Source: Blastocatellia bacterium
GTDB taxonomy: Bacteria; Acidobacteriota; Blastocatellia; UBA7656
DNA: 64,000 nucleotides
Assembly: GCA_035275065.1 (NCBI GenBank)
Contig: DATENM010000133.1
Coordinates: forward strand, 62,001 to 126,000
Direction of reading: 5' to 3'
Shown here: in pieces, positions 25,105-34,129 of the stretch
Layout: the number at the start of each line of letters is the position of its first letter
Position numbering within the stretch: position 1 is the stretch's first letter
The notes under the pieces: model-generated
The model's input: only the letters and a program-made list of their open reading frames with translations
The model's database searches: none
Told to the model about the DNA's origin: nothing
Program-made: the position numbers and the translations under genes

Positions 25105-26286
25105 ATGCACAGAAACTTGCGGCTCATTCTGTTTGCTTGCGTCTTATGTGTCGCACTTGTCACCGGCAGTTGCAAATGGTTCAGGGGGAATAGCAATAAG
25201 AATACCAGTGCGCCGACGAAACTGGCGCGCTGGGTGATGCAATATCGCTCGCCGATGTCGCAAGGGCTTTCGGGCAACGACCTCTCGGAGAGTTTTTATT
25301 ACAGCTCGATTGCGGTGATCTCGCCGAGCCTGGTTTACGTCGGCGGCGACATGCGAAACCCGAAGAATCGCGAGGACCGCGTCGGCGTGATCGTCAAAAC
25401 TACCGACGGCGGGCAGACCTGGACAGAGACGATTCTTGAGCAAGCCGGCCTCGCCGACATTCGCATCAACAGCATGGCCTTTGCCAATGCGGATACCGGT
25501 TACGCCGTCGGCCGCGCGCAAGGCAACGACGCCCTCATGTTTAAGACCGTAGATGGCGGCAAGACGTGGGCCTTTACGCGGCTCGCAGACATGAAGCAAG
25601 TGCCGACCGCTATTTTCATGGCCGACGCCGACACGGGATGGATGGGCGGCGCGACTTCGGTCGACGCGGATGACGAAGAGGGCGACCCCGGCGGCCCAAG
25701 CGATCTGCTCATGACCACAGACGGCGGCAAGACATGGCACGCGCAGGTGCGGCTGCCGGTGTCGATTTATGATATTCAATTCCTCGACAAGACGACCGGC
25801 TGGGCGTCGGGCTCGAAGGGCGCGATCTATCACACGACCAATGGCGGCCTGACCTGGGACAGACAGCGAAGCGAGCTGGAGACCGGCGAGGGCTTTACGA
25901 TGCCCGGCTCTGAAGGCGCGAAACAGTATGACGTGAATGGCATCTGTTTCGTGGACGCCGATCACGGCTATGCGGCGGCGCGGGCGCGCGAAGAAGAAGA
26001 GACCGGCCGCATCATCGGCACCACAAACGGCGGCGCAACCTGGACCAAGCAACGTATCGTCGCTGATTCCGGCGCTCACGACCTGTTCTTCATCAACGCC
26101 AATGAAGGCTGGATCCTGACCGACAGAGGCTCTTACGTCTATCACACGGTGGATGGCAACAGGACCTGGTTGAGCGAGAAGAGGGACCTGGAATTTGACC
26201 CGCCGGTATCGCGGATTGCGGCGGCGGATGCGCAGCACGTCTGGGCCGTCGGCGGCGGCATGATTATCGTGCGCCAGAGCGATTAA
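25105..26286 (+). CDS. Asp-box (YCF48/HCF136-like) exported protein, probable lipoprotein
   Basis: A 393-aa protein. GAGGGG lies 7 nt before the ATG at 25105, and TTG at 25102 is ignored. The N-terminal hydrophobic segment ends in VTGSC, a poor but possible lipobox. Six Asp-box repeats (TTDGGQTW, TVDGGKTW, TTDGGKTW, TTNGGLTW, TTNGGATW, TVDGNRTW) indicate a seven-bladed propeller like the photosystem-II assembly factor family, here in a non-photosynthetic setting. A scaffold or binding role is likely. It follows the NHL-M23 gene by 57 nt and could belong to the same exported group. Confidence 0.85.
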   Translation: MHRNLRLILFACVLCVALVTGSCKWFRGNSNKNTSAPTKLARWVMQYRSPMSQGLSGNDLSESFYYSSIAVISPSLVYVGGDMRNPKNREDRVGVIVKTTDGGQTWTETILEQAGLADIRINSMAFANADTGYAVGRAQGNDALMFKTVDGGKTWAFTRLADMKQVPTAIFMADADTGWMGGATSVDADDEEGDPGGPSDLLMTTDGGKTWHAQVRLPVSIYDIQFLDKTTGWASGSKGAIYHTTNGGLTWDRQRSELETGEGFTMPGSEGAKQYDVNGICFVDADHGYAAARAREEEETGRIIGTTNGGATWTKQRIVADSGAHDLFFINANEGWILTDRGSYVYHTVDGNRTWLSEKRDLEFDPPVSRIAAADAQHVWAVGGGMIIVRQSD

Positions 26287-26302
26287 CCGTTCACCAGTGG
26301 GA

Positions 26303-26411
26303 CAGAGCAGTTTCCAATTGCGTTTGCCCTGTAGCGCAATCTGTTAGATTGCGCCAGGACTCGCGCAATCTAACAGATTGCGCTACACCCGATTGAAGAT
26401 CGCTTTAGTGT
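26303..26411. repeat. GTAGCGC palindromic element, copy 2
   Basis: The core is a perfect 25-bp inverted repeat (26330-26354 and 26363-26387) with the same 8-nt loop, CAGGACTC, as copy 1. The inner word differs: TCTGTTAGA here, GGCGGTTAGC in copy 1, changed on both arms. The flanks AGCAGTTTCCAATTGCGTTTG and CCCGATTGAAGATCGCTTTAG align with those of copy 1 read on the opposite strand. Confidence 0.9.
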
Positions 26412-26466
26412 TTTAAGGCCGGTTCGCTGCTGTGGATCGGCCATACCTTTTTAACCGGAGACAGCC

Positions 26467-28881
26467 ATGCGATACCCCTTGCGGCCTTCGCCCCTCACCG
26501 GGCTGATCCTGTTCGTAGCTTTTCTTACGCTCTATTCGAGCGGCGCGCTGGCGCAAACCGGCAGAGCCGCGCGCCCCAGACCGGCCCGCGCTGCCGCGCC
26601 TGTGCCGCCGCCGCGCGAGGTCATCGGCTTTACGCCCGGCGACGACCGCAAGCTCGCTTCCTGGTCGCAGATTACCGGCTACTTCAAGCGGCTCGCGCAG
26701 TCGAGCAACCGTTTGCGGCTCGAAGACCTCGGCAAGACGACGCTCGGTCGCCCGTTTGTGGTCGCCGTCATCTCGTCGCCGGCGAATCTGGCGAAGCTCG
26801 ACCGTCTCAAGGAGATTCAGCGGCAGCTTGCCGACCCGCGCTTAATCGGCAGCGATGACGCCAAAGCCGACGCCCTGATCCGCGAAGGCCGCACCGTCGT
26901 GCTGATCACCTGCGGCATCCATTCGACAGAAGTTGGCGGGCCGCTCGTTTCGATGAACATCGCCTACAAATTGACGAGCGACGATTCGCCCGAAACCCGC
27001 GAGATACTCGACAGGTGTGTTGTCTTGCTGGTGCCGTCGCTGAATCCCGATGGCGTTGACATCGTCAAGAACTGGTATGACAAGACGCTCGGCACGCCCG
27101 CCGAAGGCACAGGCCCGCCGGAGCTTTATCATCATTACACCGGCCACGACAACAACCGCGACTGGTACGCCTTCACGCAAGTCGAGACGCAGATGACTGT
27201 AGACAAGATTCAAAACGTCTGGCGGCCACAGATCGTCCACGACATTCACCAGCAGGGCGAAACCGGCTCGCGCTTCTTCCTGCCGCCATACACCGAGCCG
27301 TGGGAGCCGAATGTGCCGCCGCTGATCCAGGCGGGCGTCAATCTCATGGGCAGCGCCATGGCCTGGGAGGTGACGGCTGAAGGCAAAGCCGGCGTCGTCA
27401 TCAACGGCGTCTACGACGCATGGACGCCGGCACGCGCTTACCAGCATTACCACGGCGGCATTCGCATTCTCAGCGAAACGGCGTCGTGCCGCATCGCCTC
27501 GCCGACGACGGTTCCCTTCGACAGATTGACGCCACAGATCGGCGTAGACCCGAAGGTGCGGAGCTGGAACTTCCCCCTGGTCTGGCCGGGCGGCGAGTGG
27601 CGGCTGGCGAACATCGTTGATTACATGCAATCGGGCGCGTTCGCCTTGATGCGCAACGCGGCGCGCTACCGCGAGCGCTGGCTCACAGACTTCTATCGCG
27701 TCGGCAAAGATGCGGTGGGCGAACGCCAGCCGGGCGAGCCGTTCGCCTTCTTGATTCCGCCAATAATGGAGAGCTCGTTCTGGCGAAATGAGGGCTACTA
27801 TCGCCTGCTCGCGATCCTGAACCGCGGCGATGTCGAGGTGACCGAAGCGGGCGAGCCGTTTGAAGCCGACGGCAAGTCATACCCCGCGGGCACAAAGATC
27901 ATTCTGATGCGGCAGCCTTATGGCGCATTCGCCAAGACCTTGCTTGAGCGGCAACATTACCCGGACTTGCGCGAATACCCCGGCGGCCCGCCGCGCCGGC
28001 CCTATGACGTGACGGCGCACACCTTGCCGCTGCTGATGGGCGTCCGGGTGGCTGCGGTCAATTCCGCGTTCAAGTTGCCGAAGGAGGAAACCCCGTCGCT
28101 GGGCACGGTCAATGAAAACGATTACCGGTCAAAGCCGCGCGTCGGCTTGTATAAGAGTTTTGCGGCTTCGATGGACGAAGGCTGGACGCGCTGGATATTC
28201 GATCAACTGAAGAAGAAGATTTACTGGTTCGAGCTCTCCTACACTTCATTGCTCGACGCCGAAGTGCGCGCCGGTAATCTGCGGGCGAAGTATGATTGCA
28301 TCATTCTGCCGGCGCAGGGTGCGGGCTCTATCGTTAACGGCCTGTCGCGTGACCGTTACCCGGCAGAAGTCGCGGGCGGCATCACGCCGGCGGGCGTCGA
28401 GGCGTTGAAGAAGTTTGTCGAAGAAGGCGGCACGCTCATCACCTTCAACGAAGCCTCGCAGTTTGCCATTGAGTATCTAAAGGTCCCTGTGAAGAACGTC
28501 CTGCAAGGCGTCGCGGCGAAAGATTTCTACTGTCCCGGCTCGATCCTCAAGATCAAGTTTGACCCCAGCGACCGGCTGACGCGCAATGCGCCGCCGCTTG
28601 AAGGGACGACGGATGAGAGCATCGCCTGGTTCGAGCAAGGCCCGGCTTTTGAAACCACAGGCAGCGAGGCGCGCACGGTTGCGCGCTACGGCGACGCCAA
28701 AGAGGTGCTGCTGTCGGGCTGGCTGCTAGGCGCAGAGAAGATCGCCGGGAAGGGAGCCATCGTTGAAGTCAAGCGAGGCCGCGGGCGCATCGTGATGTTC
28801 GGCTTCCGCCCGCAGTATCGCGGCCAGAGCATCGCGTCGCTGCCCTTCGTGTTCAACGCCATCGAGACGGCGGCGAAGTGA
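26467..28881 (+). CDS. Exported M14-family zinc carboxypeptidase with C-terminal amidotransferase-like domain
   Basis: An 804-aa protein with a signal peptide (about 1-30, ending SGALAQ). The catalytic domain has the ligands His and Glu in GIHSTEVGG (about 152-155) and the third His in VHDIHQQGETG (about 257), plus NPDGVD and NRDW typical of M14. A Glu in ILSETASC (about 337) may be the catalytic base. Residues about 520-800 resemble a class-I glutamine-amidotransferase fold (YDCIILPAQ, FVEEGGTLITFNEAS) without an obvious catalytic Cys. Likely a periplasmic peptidase, part of the exported hydrolase block. Confidence 0.9.
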   Translation: MRYPLRPSPLTGLILFVAFLTLYSSGALAQTGRAARPRPARAAAPVPPPREVIGFTPGDDRKLASWSQITGYFKRLAQSSNRLRLEDLGKTTLGRPFVVAVISSPANLAKLDRLKEIQRQLADPRLIGSDDAKADALIREGRTVVLITCGIHSTEVGGPLVSMNIAYKLTSDDSPETREILDRCVVLLVPSLNPDGVDIVKNWYDKTLGTPAEGTGPPELYHHYTGHDNNRDWYAFTQVETQMTVDKIQNVWRPQIVHDIHQQGETGSRFFLPPYTEPWEPNVPPLIQAGVNLMGSAMAWEVTAEGKAGVVINGVYDAWTPARAYQHYHGGIRILSETASCRIASPTTVPFDRLTPQIGVDPKVRSWNFPLVWPGGEWRLANIVDYMQSGAFALMRNAARYRERWLTDFYRVGKDAVGERQPGEPFAFLIPPIMESSFWRNEGYYRLLAILNRGDVEVTEAGEPFEADGKSYPAGTKIILMRQPYGAFAKTLLERQHYPDLREYPGGPPRRPYDVTAHTLPLLMGVRVAAVNSAFKLPKEETPSLGTVNENDYRSKPRVGLYKSFAASMDEGWTRWIFDQLKKKIYWFELSYTSLLDAEVRAGNLRAKYDCIILPAQGAGSIVNGLSRDRYPAEVAGGITPAGVEALKKFVEEGGTLITFNEASQFAIEYLKVPVKNVLQGVAAKDFYCPGSILKIKFDPSDRLTRNAPPLEGTTDESIAWFEQGPAFETTGSEARTVARYGDAKEVLLSGWLLGAEKIAGKGAIVEVKRGRGRIVMFGFRPQYRGQSIASLPFVFNAIETAAK

Positions 28882-28909
28882 CGCGTCGCCGTGTCGTGCC
28901 TCTATGGGC

Positions 28910-28915
28910 TATAAT
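28910..28915 (+). promoter_or_regulatory. -10 box of the M28 peptidase gene
   Basis: A perfect TATAAT 45 nt upstream of the ATG at 28960. No good -35 hexamer is seen at normal spacing. Confidence 0.4.
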
Positions 28916-28959
28916 TATCTGCTGCCAGCAAACCATCTCATTTGAAGGGGACTCAACCG

Positions 28960-30675
28960 ATGAAGCGATTTACGTTGATCTCATGCATTGTTCTCTTAAC
29001 CTCGCTCGTTGCCCTCGGCGTGCAGAAAGGCGGGCGCGCGGCGCAAGGGCCGGATCGCAAGGCGCTCGACACCATCACCGCCGATGGCTTGATGCGCCAC
29101 ATCAAGACGCTCGCCTCTGACGAGTACGAAGGGCGCGGCCCCGGCACGCACGGCGAAGACTTATCGATTAACTACATCGCCGAGCAGTTCAAACAGGTCG
29201 GCCTCGCGCCCGGCAACACCGATGGCACTTACTTTCAGAAAGTGCCACTCGTCGGCATTACGACCAAACAAGATTCGCCGATGAAGGTCAAAGTCGCGGG
29301 CCGCGACATGACGTTGAAGTTCGGCGACGATTTTGTGGCGCGGACGGTGCGCGTCGTCGAGAAGACCGGCTTTGACGCCGACATGGTCTTCGTCGGTTAT
29401 GGCGTGGTCGCGCCCGAATACGGTTGGGACGATTACAAAGGCCAGGACGTGCGCGGCAAGGTGCTGGTCATGCTGGTCAACGACCCGCCGGTGCCCGACC
29501 CGAAGAATCCGAAACAGCTAGACGACAAGATGTTCAAGGGCCGCGCCATGACTTACTACGGGCGCTGGACCTACAAGTACGAGATTGCCGCTGAGAAGGG
29601 CGCGGCGGGCGTGCTCGTCGTTCACGAGTGGAATAACCAGACCAACTCCGGCCCCGCCGGCTACCCGTGGTCTGTGCCGAAGGGCAGCTTCACCATTGAG
29701 AACTTCGACCTTGTATCGAAGGACAAGAATATGTCGCGCGTCAACATCGAAGGCTGGATCACCGAGCCGAAAACGCGCGAGCTGATGCAGGCCGCCGGCT
29801 TGAGCTTTGACGAGCTGAAACGACAGGCGCTGCGCAAAGATTTCCAGCCGGTGCCGATGAAGGCCCACGCGAAACTGGAGATCGAAAGCACGATTCGTCA
29901 CATCGATTCTCATAACGTCATCGGCAAGCTCGAAGGCGCTGACCCGAAGGTGAAGGATGAATATGTCATCTACACCGCGCACTGGGATCACTTAGGGATC
30001 GGCTTGCCGGACGCGCGCGGCGACAAGATTTACAATGGCGCGCTCGACAATGCATCGGGTGTCGCCGGATTAATCGAAATTGCCCGCGCCCTCAAATCCG
30101 CGGCGCCGCCGCCGCGCCGCTCGATCCTCTTTCTCGCCGTGACCGCCGAAGAGAAGGGTTTGATCGGCTCGAAGTACTATGCCGAGAATCCGATCTATCC
30201 GCTGGCCAAGACGCTCGCTGAAATCAACATGGATGGCTTGAATCAGTGGGGGACGACTAAGGACATGACGGTGATCGGCCTCGGCAATTCAACCCTGGAC
30301 GACGTGTTGCAAACCGCCGCCGCAGAAAGAGGGCGCGTCCTGCGCCCGGATGCCGAGCCCGAAAAGGGTTTTTACTACCGCTCGGATCATTTCAACTTCG
30401 CCAAACAAGGTGTGCCGGCGCTCGATCCCGAAGGCGGCATTGATTACATCGGCAAGCCCGCCGGCTGGGGCATGAAGAAACGCGACGAGTACACCGAGAA
30501 CGATTACCACAAACCGTCGGATGAGATTAAGCCGGACTGGAACCTGGCGGGCGCGGTCGAAGATGCGCGCTTGCTGATGACGGTTGGCTATCGCGTCGCC
30601 AACGCCGACAAGTACCCGGAGTGGAAGCCGGGCACCGAGTTTAAGGCCAAGCGTGAAGCGATGCTAAAGCCGTGA
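28960..30675 (+). CDS. Exported M28-family aminopeptidase with PA domain
   Basis: A 571-aa protein with a signal peptide (MKRFTLISCIVLLTSLVALG) and AGGGG 9 nt upstream. The N-terminal part has SDEYEGRGPGTHGE and a protease-associated insert (about 130-250). The M28 zinc sites are intact: TAHWDHLG (His), NGALDNASGVAG (bridging Asp), TAEEKGLIGS (catalytic and ligand Glu), NMDGLN (Asp) and YRSDHFNFA (His). It would remove N-terminal residues from peptides in the periplasm. It follows the M14 gene after 78 nt and has its own -10 box. Confidence 0.93.
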   Translation: MKRFTLISCIVLLTSLVALGVQKGGRAAQGPDRKALDTITADGLMRHIKTLASDEYEGRGPGTHGEDLSINYIAEQFKQVGLAPGNTDGTYFQKVPLVGITTKQDSPMKVKVAGRDMTLKFGDDFVARTVRVVEKTGFDADMVFVGYGVVAPEYGWDDYKGQDVRGKVLVMLVNDPPVPDPKNPKQLDDKMFKGRAMTYYGRWTYKYEIAAEKGAAGVLVVHEWNNQTNSGPAGYPWSVPKGSFTIENFDLVSKDKNMSRVNIEGWITEPKTRELMQAAGLSFDELKRQALRKDFQPVPMKAHAKLEIESTIRHIDSHNVIGKLEGADPKVKDEYVIYTAHWDHLGIGLPDARGDKIYNGALDNASGVAGLIEIARALKSAAPPPRRSILFLAVTAEEKGLIGSKYYAENPIYPLAKTLAEINMDGLNQWGTTKDMTVIGLGNSTLDDVLQTAAAERGRVLRPDAEPEKGFYYRSDHFNFAKQGVPALDPEGGIDYIGKPAGWGMKKRDEYTENDYHKPSDEIKPDWNLAGAVEDARLLMTVGYRVANADKYPEWKPGTEFKAKREAMLKP

Positions 30676-30790
30676 CGCGGGGACGCGGGAAGCGTGACGC
30701 GGAGACGCGGAGACACGGCGACGCGGTGAGGGGAAAAGACAGAGGCTAATAGCTTGTCTTCCTTTCACCGCGTCGCCGTGTCTCCGCGTC
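30676..30790. repeat. Intergenic long palindrome, GACGCGGAGACACGG family
   Basis: Perfect 26-bp arms (30704-30729 and 30765-30790) with a 35-nt loop. The left arm is preceded by more GACGCGG words. It sits between the M28 gene and the terminator shared with the RRM gene. Confidence 0.88.
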
Positions 30791-30799
30791 ATCTTGTTT

Positions 30800-30844
30800 C
30801 TACCAAAGAAAAAGCCCGGAATTTCCGGGCTTTTTCTTTGGTAG
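30800..30844. terminator. Bidirectional intrinsic terminator
   Basis: A perfect inverted repeat centred on 30822 (CTACCAAAGAAAAAGCCCGGAA and its complement) gives a GCCCGGA stem flanked by A-run and T-run on either strand. It ends 6 nt from the stop codon of the RRM gene on the minus strand and can also stop transcription from the M28 side. Confidence 0.9.
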
Positions 30845-30849
30845 ATTGC

Positions 30850-31203
30850 TTACCACCGTGGCTCACGGCGTTGACCGCCGCGTCCACCGCCACCGCCACC
30901 GCCGCCGCGGTTGCCGCCGAAGCCGCCACGGCCACCGCCGCCGCCGCCGCCAAAGCTGCGTTCGGCGCGAGGCCGCGCTTCGTTGACGTTGATCGTCCGA
31001 CCATTGAACTCGGTGCCGTTGAACCGCTCAATGGCCTGATTACCGGCGTCCGTGTCCATCTCGACGAAGGCAAAGCCGCGCGAGCGACCGGTCTCGCGGT
31101 CAGTCACGATAGTCGCCGATTCGACCGCGCCAACCTCAGAAAACAGATCGGCCAGTTGATCTTCTGTCGTCGTGTACGACAGATTACCTACGAATATTCT
31201 CAT
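30850..31203 (-). CDS. RRM-type glycine-rich RNA-binding protein
   Basis: A 117-aa protein with one RNA recognition motif (about 1-80): RNP2 is IFVGNL and RNP1 is RGFAFVEM. A Gly/Arg-rich tail (RGGFGGNRGG-type) follows. It resembles cyanobacterial Rbp proteins, which bind RNA and are often cold-induced. AGGAGA sits 5 nt before the ATG. The upstream gap is long (276 bp), with a possible TTGACT -35 on the minus strand (31276-31281), so a regulated 5' leader is possible. A strong terminator follows immediately, indicating a monocistronic transcript. Confidence 0.93.
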   Translation of the reverse strand: MRIFVGNLSYTTTEDQLADLFSEVGAVESATIVTDRETGRSRGFAFVEMDTDAGNQAIERFNGTEFNGRTINVNEARPRAERSFGGGGGGGRGGFGGNRGGGGGGGGRGGQRREPRW

Positions 31204-31409
31204 TGTCTCTCCTGAGTTTCTTCAGAAACTGGTTGGAAGGAACTCGCGCTGGCTATCCGGGCGGAAGTTGATCAGAGTCAAGCTAGCAGACCGTTCCGAA
31301 CAGAGAAGACGCGCTCCTCGAATCTAACACCTTGCGACGGCCACGCCCGCCGTCACCGCGAACAGGCTAATCCTATCAGTAATGCCCAAAGTTGTCGAGA
31401 ATTTAATCC

Positions 31410-31472
31410 TTTTGGATTTTAGATTGATGGGCCTTATCCCTTAATCCAAAATCCAAAATCTAAAATGCAAAA
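31410..31472. repeat. AT-rich intergenic inverted repeat (ATCCAAAATC family)
   Basis: TTTTGGATTTTAGATT (31410-31425) pairs with 31457-31472 with one mismatch. Tandem ATCCAAAATC words occur on the right side. It is strikingly AT-rich in a GC-rich region and lies between the RRM gene leader and the acetyltransferase stop codon. Confidence 0.75.
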
Positions 31473-31479
31473 TCCAAAT

Positions 31480-31992
31480 TCACGAGAGGTTCTTGACCAT
31501 CAAATAGCCGTCGTCGCCGCTGGTGTAATAGCGCGGCATGCGGCGGACGATCTTGTAGCCGATGTTGAAGTAGAGCTTCTGCGCCGCATCGTTGCTGGTG
31601 CGGACTTCGAGGCGGACGGTGGTGATGCCATTTTTGAAAAAGCCCTGCTCGACAGCGCGCATCAAGTCGCGGCCAAGCCCGAGGCGGCGATGCTCAGGGT
31701 CAACCCCAAGCGCAACGACGTGACCCGTACGGTCGGGCTCGATCATGCCGACGACGAAGGCGAGCATTTCATTGCTCGACGAAACGGCTTTGTAACAGAC
31801 CGCCTGCTGATGCGACAGCAAGTAGCGGATCGTCTCGCGGTCATATGCCTCGCCGTCCGAAAAACAGCGCTGGTCCAAATGCCAGCACTCATTGATATCG
31901 ATCTCGGTCATCTCGCCGACCACGGGCTGAGTCGTCGCTGCCATCAGGGCCTCGCTGCGATTGGTCTTCGCTTTTAGCCATCTCGGCCACAT
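31480..31992 (-). CDS. GNAT family N-acetyltransferase (RimI-like)
   Basis: A 170-aa protein. The acetyl-CoA loop is VDPEHRRLGLGRDLM and the following block VRLEVRTSNDAAQKLYFNIGYK is typical of RimI-type ribosomal-protein acetyltransferases; the substrate is not certain. Two ATG codons lie six nt apart. The inner one, at 31992, has AGGA at about 7 nt, while the outer one, at 31998, overlaps it, so the inner is preferred. A start at MAATTQP (31944) is also possible. Confidence 0.85.
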   Translation of the reverse strand: MWPRWLKAKTNRSEALMAATTQPVVGEMTEIDINECWHLDQRCFSDGEAYDRETIRYLLSHQQAVCYKAVSSSNEMLAFVVGMIEPDRTGHVVALGVDPEHRRLGLGRDLMRAVEQGFFKNGITTVRLEVRTSNDAAQKLYFNIGYKIVRRMPRYYTSGDDGYLMVKNLS

Positions 31993-32242
31993 CGTCATTT
32001 CCTGGCCAGCAGACTGGTTTTGTCAATCCGCGCAAACTGGCATGGGTGAACTACCTGGCCTTCAGGTCAAGTTCATTATACGCCAACCGCCCGCCGCACG
32101 CACCAGTCTAATGAGGCCGCGGCGCGAGGCAGCGAGCCGCGGCGGCGGCGCGTTTGACTTATCGCAACCGGGCGCTTAGGCTTCTTCGTCGGCGTCCCGG
32201 CGTTTGCCATTGTCCGACAACTCACGGCTTGAATCTCGAAAT

Positions 32243-33430
32243 ATGATTTACCGCGAAAAAATCATGACGGCTCTCGAAAACCGTCGCGCCGACTTTGCGC
32301 ACTTCGACACAGAGTTTCGCGAACAGATGAAACTCTATGCCGAGGCGCTTGACACGCTCGTCGCCACTTCCGGTGATGAGCTGCGCGCCCGCCTTGACGG
32401 CGTAGACGCGCCCGGCGCATTGCCGACAGCGGAGCTTGAGCAAAATGGCTCGCTGATCGCCCGCTTCGCGCACGACTGGCGGGCGCAGGAAGACGCGCGG
32501 CGCTGGAGCCTTGAAACGCTCGCGGGCCGCACGACCTTTGCCGCCGACGGCAGTCAGATTCTGCCCTCGAAAGATTACTCTGTGCCGGTCGCCGCCGTTC
32601 AGGTGGCCTGGTTCGAGAACCCGCACACGCCCGCCGGCGGCTACGTCAAAGACGTCACCTTCGAGATACTGCCGCCGACCGAAATTCTTGTGCGCACGGG
32701 CGGCGCAACCGAGCTATCCGAGCAGGTAGTTCACAAGCGACGCTATGGCATGGAGGCCGCCGCGTTGCGCAGCTACATGCATGGCGTGGCGGCGCGTGGC
32801 TTTGATGTCGCGAAGCCGCCCGTCGTCTTCTTTGATAGCTTGCTGGTCATCTCGTTCGCGGAATTATTGCCCGACGAGCAGCGCGAGTTTTATGTCGCGG
32901 AGATCACCTCGCTGCTCGACGCCTCAAAGCAAACGGGCGTGCCGCTGGTCGGCTACATTGACACCAGCTATGCGCGCGATCTGGTGAATATGCTGCAAGC
33001 GGCATTTGATCTGCCGGATGCCCAGAAGATTCACGACGCGGCGCTGCTTTCAGACCGCATGGAGTGGGGCGACCGGACGGCGTTCTTCGGTTGCGCGCGG
33101 CGCGGCATTCTTGAATCGTATGGCGACGCGTGGCGGCGTGGCATCGGCTTCACCTACTTGCAGACCAGCGCCGATGCGCCGCCGTCGCGCCTCGACATGC
33201 CCATGTGGGTTTATGAACAGGGCCTGCTCGATTACGTTGTGGATACGGTGCGCGGCGAAATTGTCGTCGGCAACGGCTACCCGTACGCGATTGAAGCGGC
33301 AGACCAGGCCGCCGTCTTGAGCGCCCGCGACCGCGAAGCTTTTTACTCGCTCTTTCAGGAATTCGCCGAGCGTGAACGGCTGCGCCTGCGCGTCGCCCGC
33401 AAGGCCGCAAGCAAAGCACACAGGAGATAG
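32243..33430 (+). CDS. NurA-domain 5'-3' nuclease
   Basis: About 395 aa. The NurA signature lies in TTFAADGSQILPSKDYSVPVAAVQV (about 100-125), where the Asp of ADGS is a metal ligand. Further conserved parts are VFFDSLLVISFAEL (Asp), GYIDTSYARDLV (Asp) and VGNGYPYAIEAADQAAVL near the C-terminus. NurA normally works with the HerA ATPase to resect DNA ends during repair. The next gene encodes a HerA-like HAS-barrel protein, but no HerA ATPase is nearby. The start is uncertain: ATG codons at 32243 and 32264 and a TTG at 32204 all lack a good ribosome binding site. Confidence 0.82.
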   Translation: MIYREKIMTALENRRADFAHFDTEFREQMKLYAEALDTLVATSGDELRARLDGVDAPGALPTAELEQNGSLIARFAHDWRAQEDARRWSLETLAGRTTFAADGSQILPSKDYSVPVAAVQVAWFENPHTPAGGYVKDVTFEILPPTEILVRTGGATELSEQVVHKRRYGMEAAALRSYMHGVAARGFDVAKPPVVFFDSLLVISFAELLPDEQREFYVAEITSLLDASKQTGVPLVGYIDTSYARDLVNMLQAAFDLPDAQKIHDAALLSDRMEWGDRTAFFGCARRGILESYGDAWRRGIGFTYLQTSADAPPSRLDMPMWVYEQGLLDYVVDTVRGEIVVGNGYPYAIEAADQAAVLSARDREAFYSLFQEFAERERLRLRVARKAASKAHRR

Positions 33431-33514
33431 GGGCCGGGGCTCAGGGGCGGGGGCCGGCAGTCGAGATATGCCTGTCTGTCCTCGACTCCTGGCCCCTGAC
33501 CTCCGACCCTAACT
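33430..33514. repeat. Imperfect palindromic repeat between nurA-like and HAS-barrel genes
   Basis: GGGGCCGGGGCTCAGGGG and GGCAGTCGAG on the left are partly mirrored by CTCGACTCCTGGCCCCTGAC on the right. It fills the whole 84-bp gap and replaces any visible ribosome binding site for the downstream gene. Confidence 0.65.
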
Positions 33515-34108
33515 ATGAAAATTGCACGGATCATAAAATCGAATTCGCATGTGGATTACATCGGGCGGGTGCTTGACCGCTTGGAAACCACCGAGCCGCC
33601 CGCGCCTGAGCATTTCCAATTCGGCCAGTTCGTGGCGATCCCAACGGGCGCAACGACGATGGTCGGTTTGATCTACAACTCGCAGCTCATCAATCCCGAA
33701 TTTGGCAGGCTGGGGCCGCGACTCTCTAGCTCCGCGGAGATGAATGCCGTCTTCAGTCCCGATCTGGTCAATGAGCAAGGCATCTTCATCGGCCTGCTAC
33801 TGGTCGGATGGACAGAAAGCGAGGGCGCTCCGCATCAGGGCATTCCGCGCACGGTCATCCCTGTGAACTCGGACGTGACGACGATGAGTGATGAAGAGGT
33901 GCGAGCCTTTCACACGGACAGGCGCGAGCGGCTGGCGATACGCTATTACTCACACGTCCTGACGCACGCGCGGCAGTTTGCGCCGCAGTTGTTGCTGGCC
34001 GTGCTCGATCAGCTCGAAGCGTTGTTCGGGGATCAGTCGGGCTCGGAGCTTGCCGTCTTGCGCCGGACGCTCAACTGGCAGCAAGTCTTCCAGAGCAAGT
34101 CGCTGTGA
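33515..34108 (+). CDS. Stand-alone HAS-barrel-like protein (HerA N-terminal domain homologue)
   Basis: A 197-aa protein. The first 100 residues (MKIARIIKSNSHVDYIGRV...FQFGQFVAIP...MVGLIYNSQ) have the beta-rich pattern of the HAS barrel at the N-terminus of HerA-type DNA translocases. The C-terminal 70 residues are helical. No Walker A or B motif is present, so it is not the ATPase. It follows the NurA-like nuclease on the same strand and probably forms a DNA-end-processing module with it and a HerA encoded elsewhere. The assignment is by pattern and context. Confidence 0.6.
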   Translation: MKIARIIKSNSHVDYIGRVLDRLETTEPPAPEHFQFGQFVAIPTGATTMVGLIYNSQLINPEFGRLGPRLSSSAEMNAVFSPDLVNEQGIFIGLLLVGWTESEGAPHQGIPRTVIPVNSDVTTMSDEEVRAFHTDRRERLAIRYYSHVLTHARQFAPQLLLAVLDQLEALFGDQSGSELAVLRRTLNWQQVFQSKSL

Positions 34109-34129
34109 AGGCCGGCTGCCGAGAATGGA

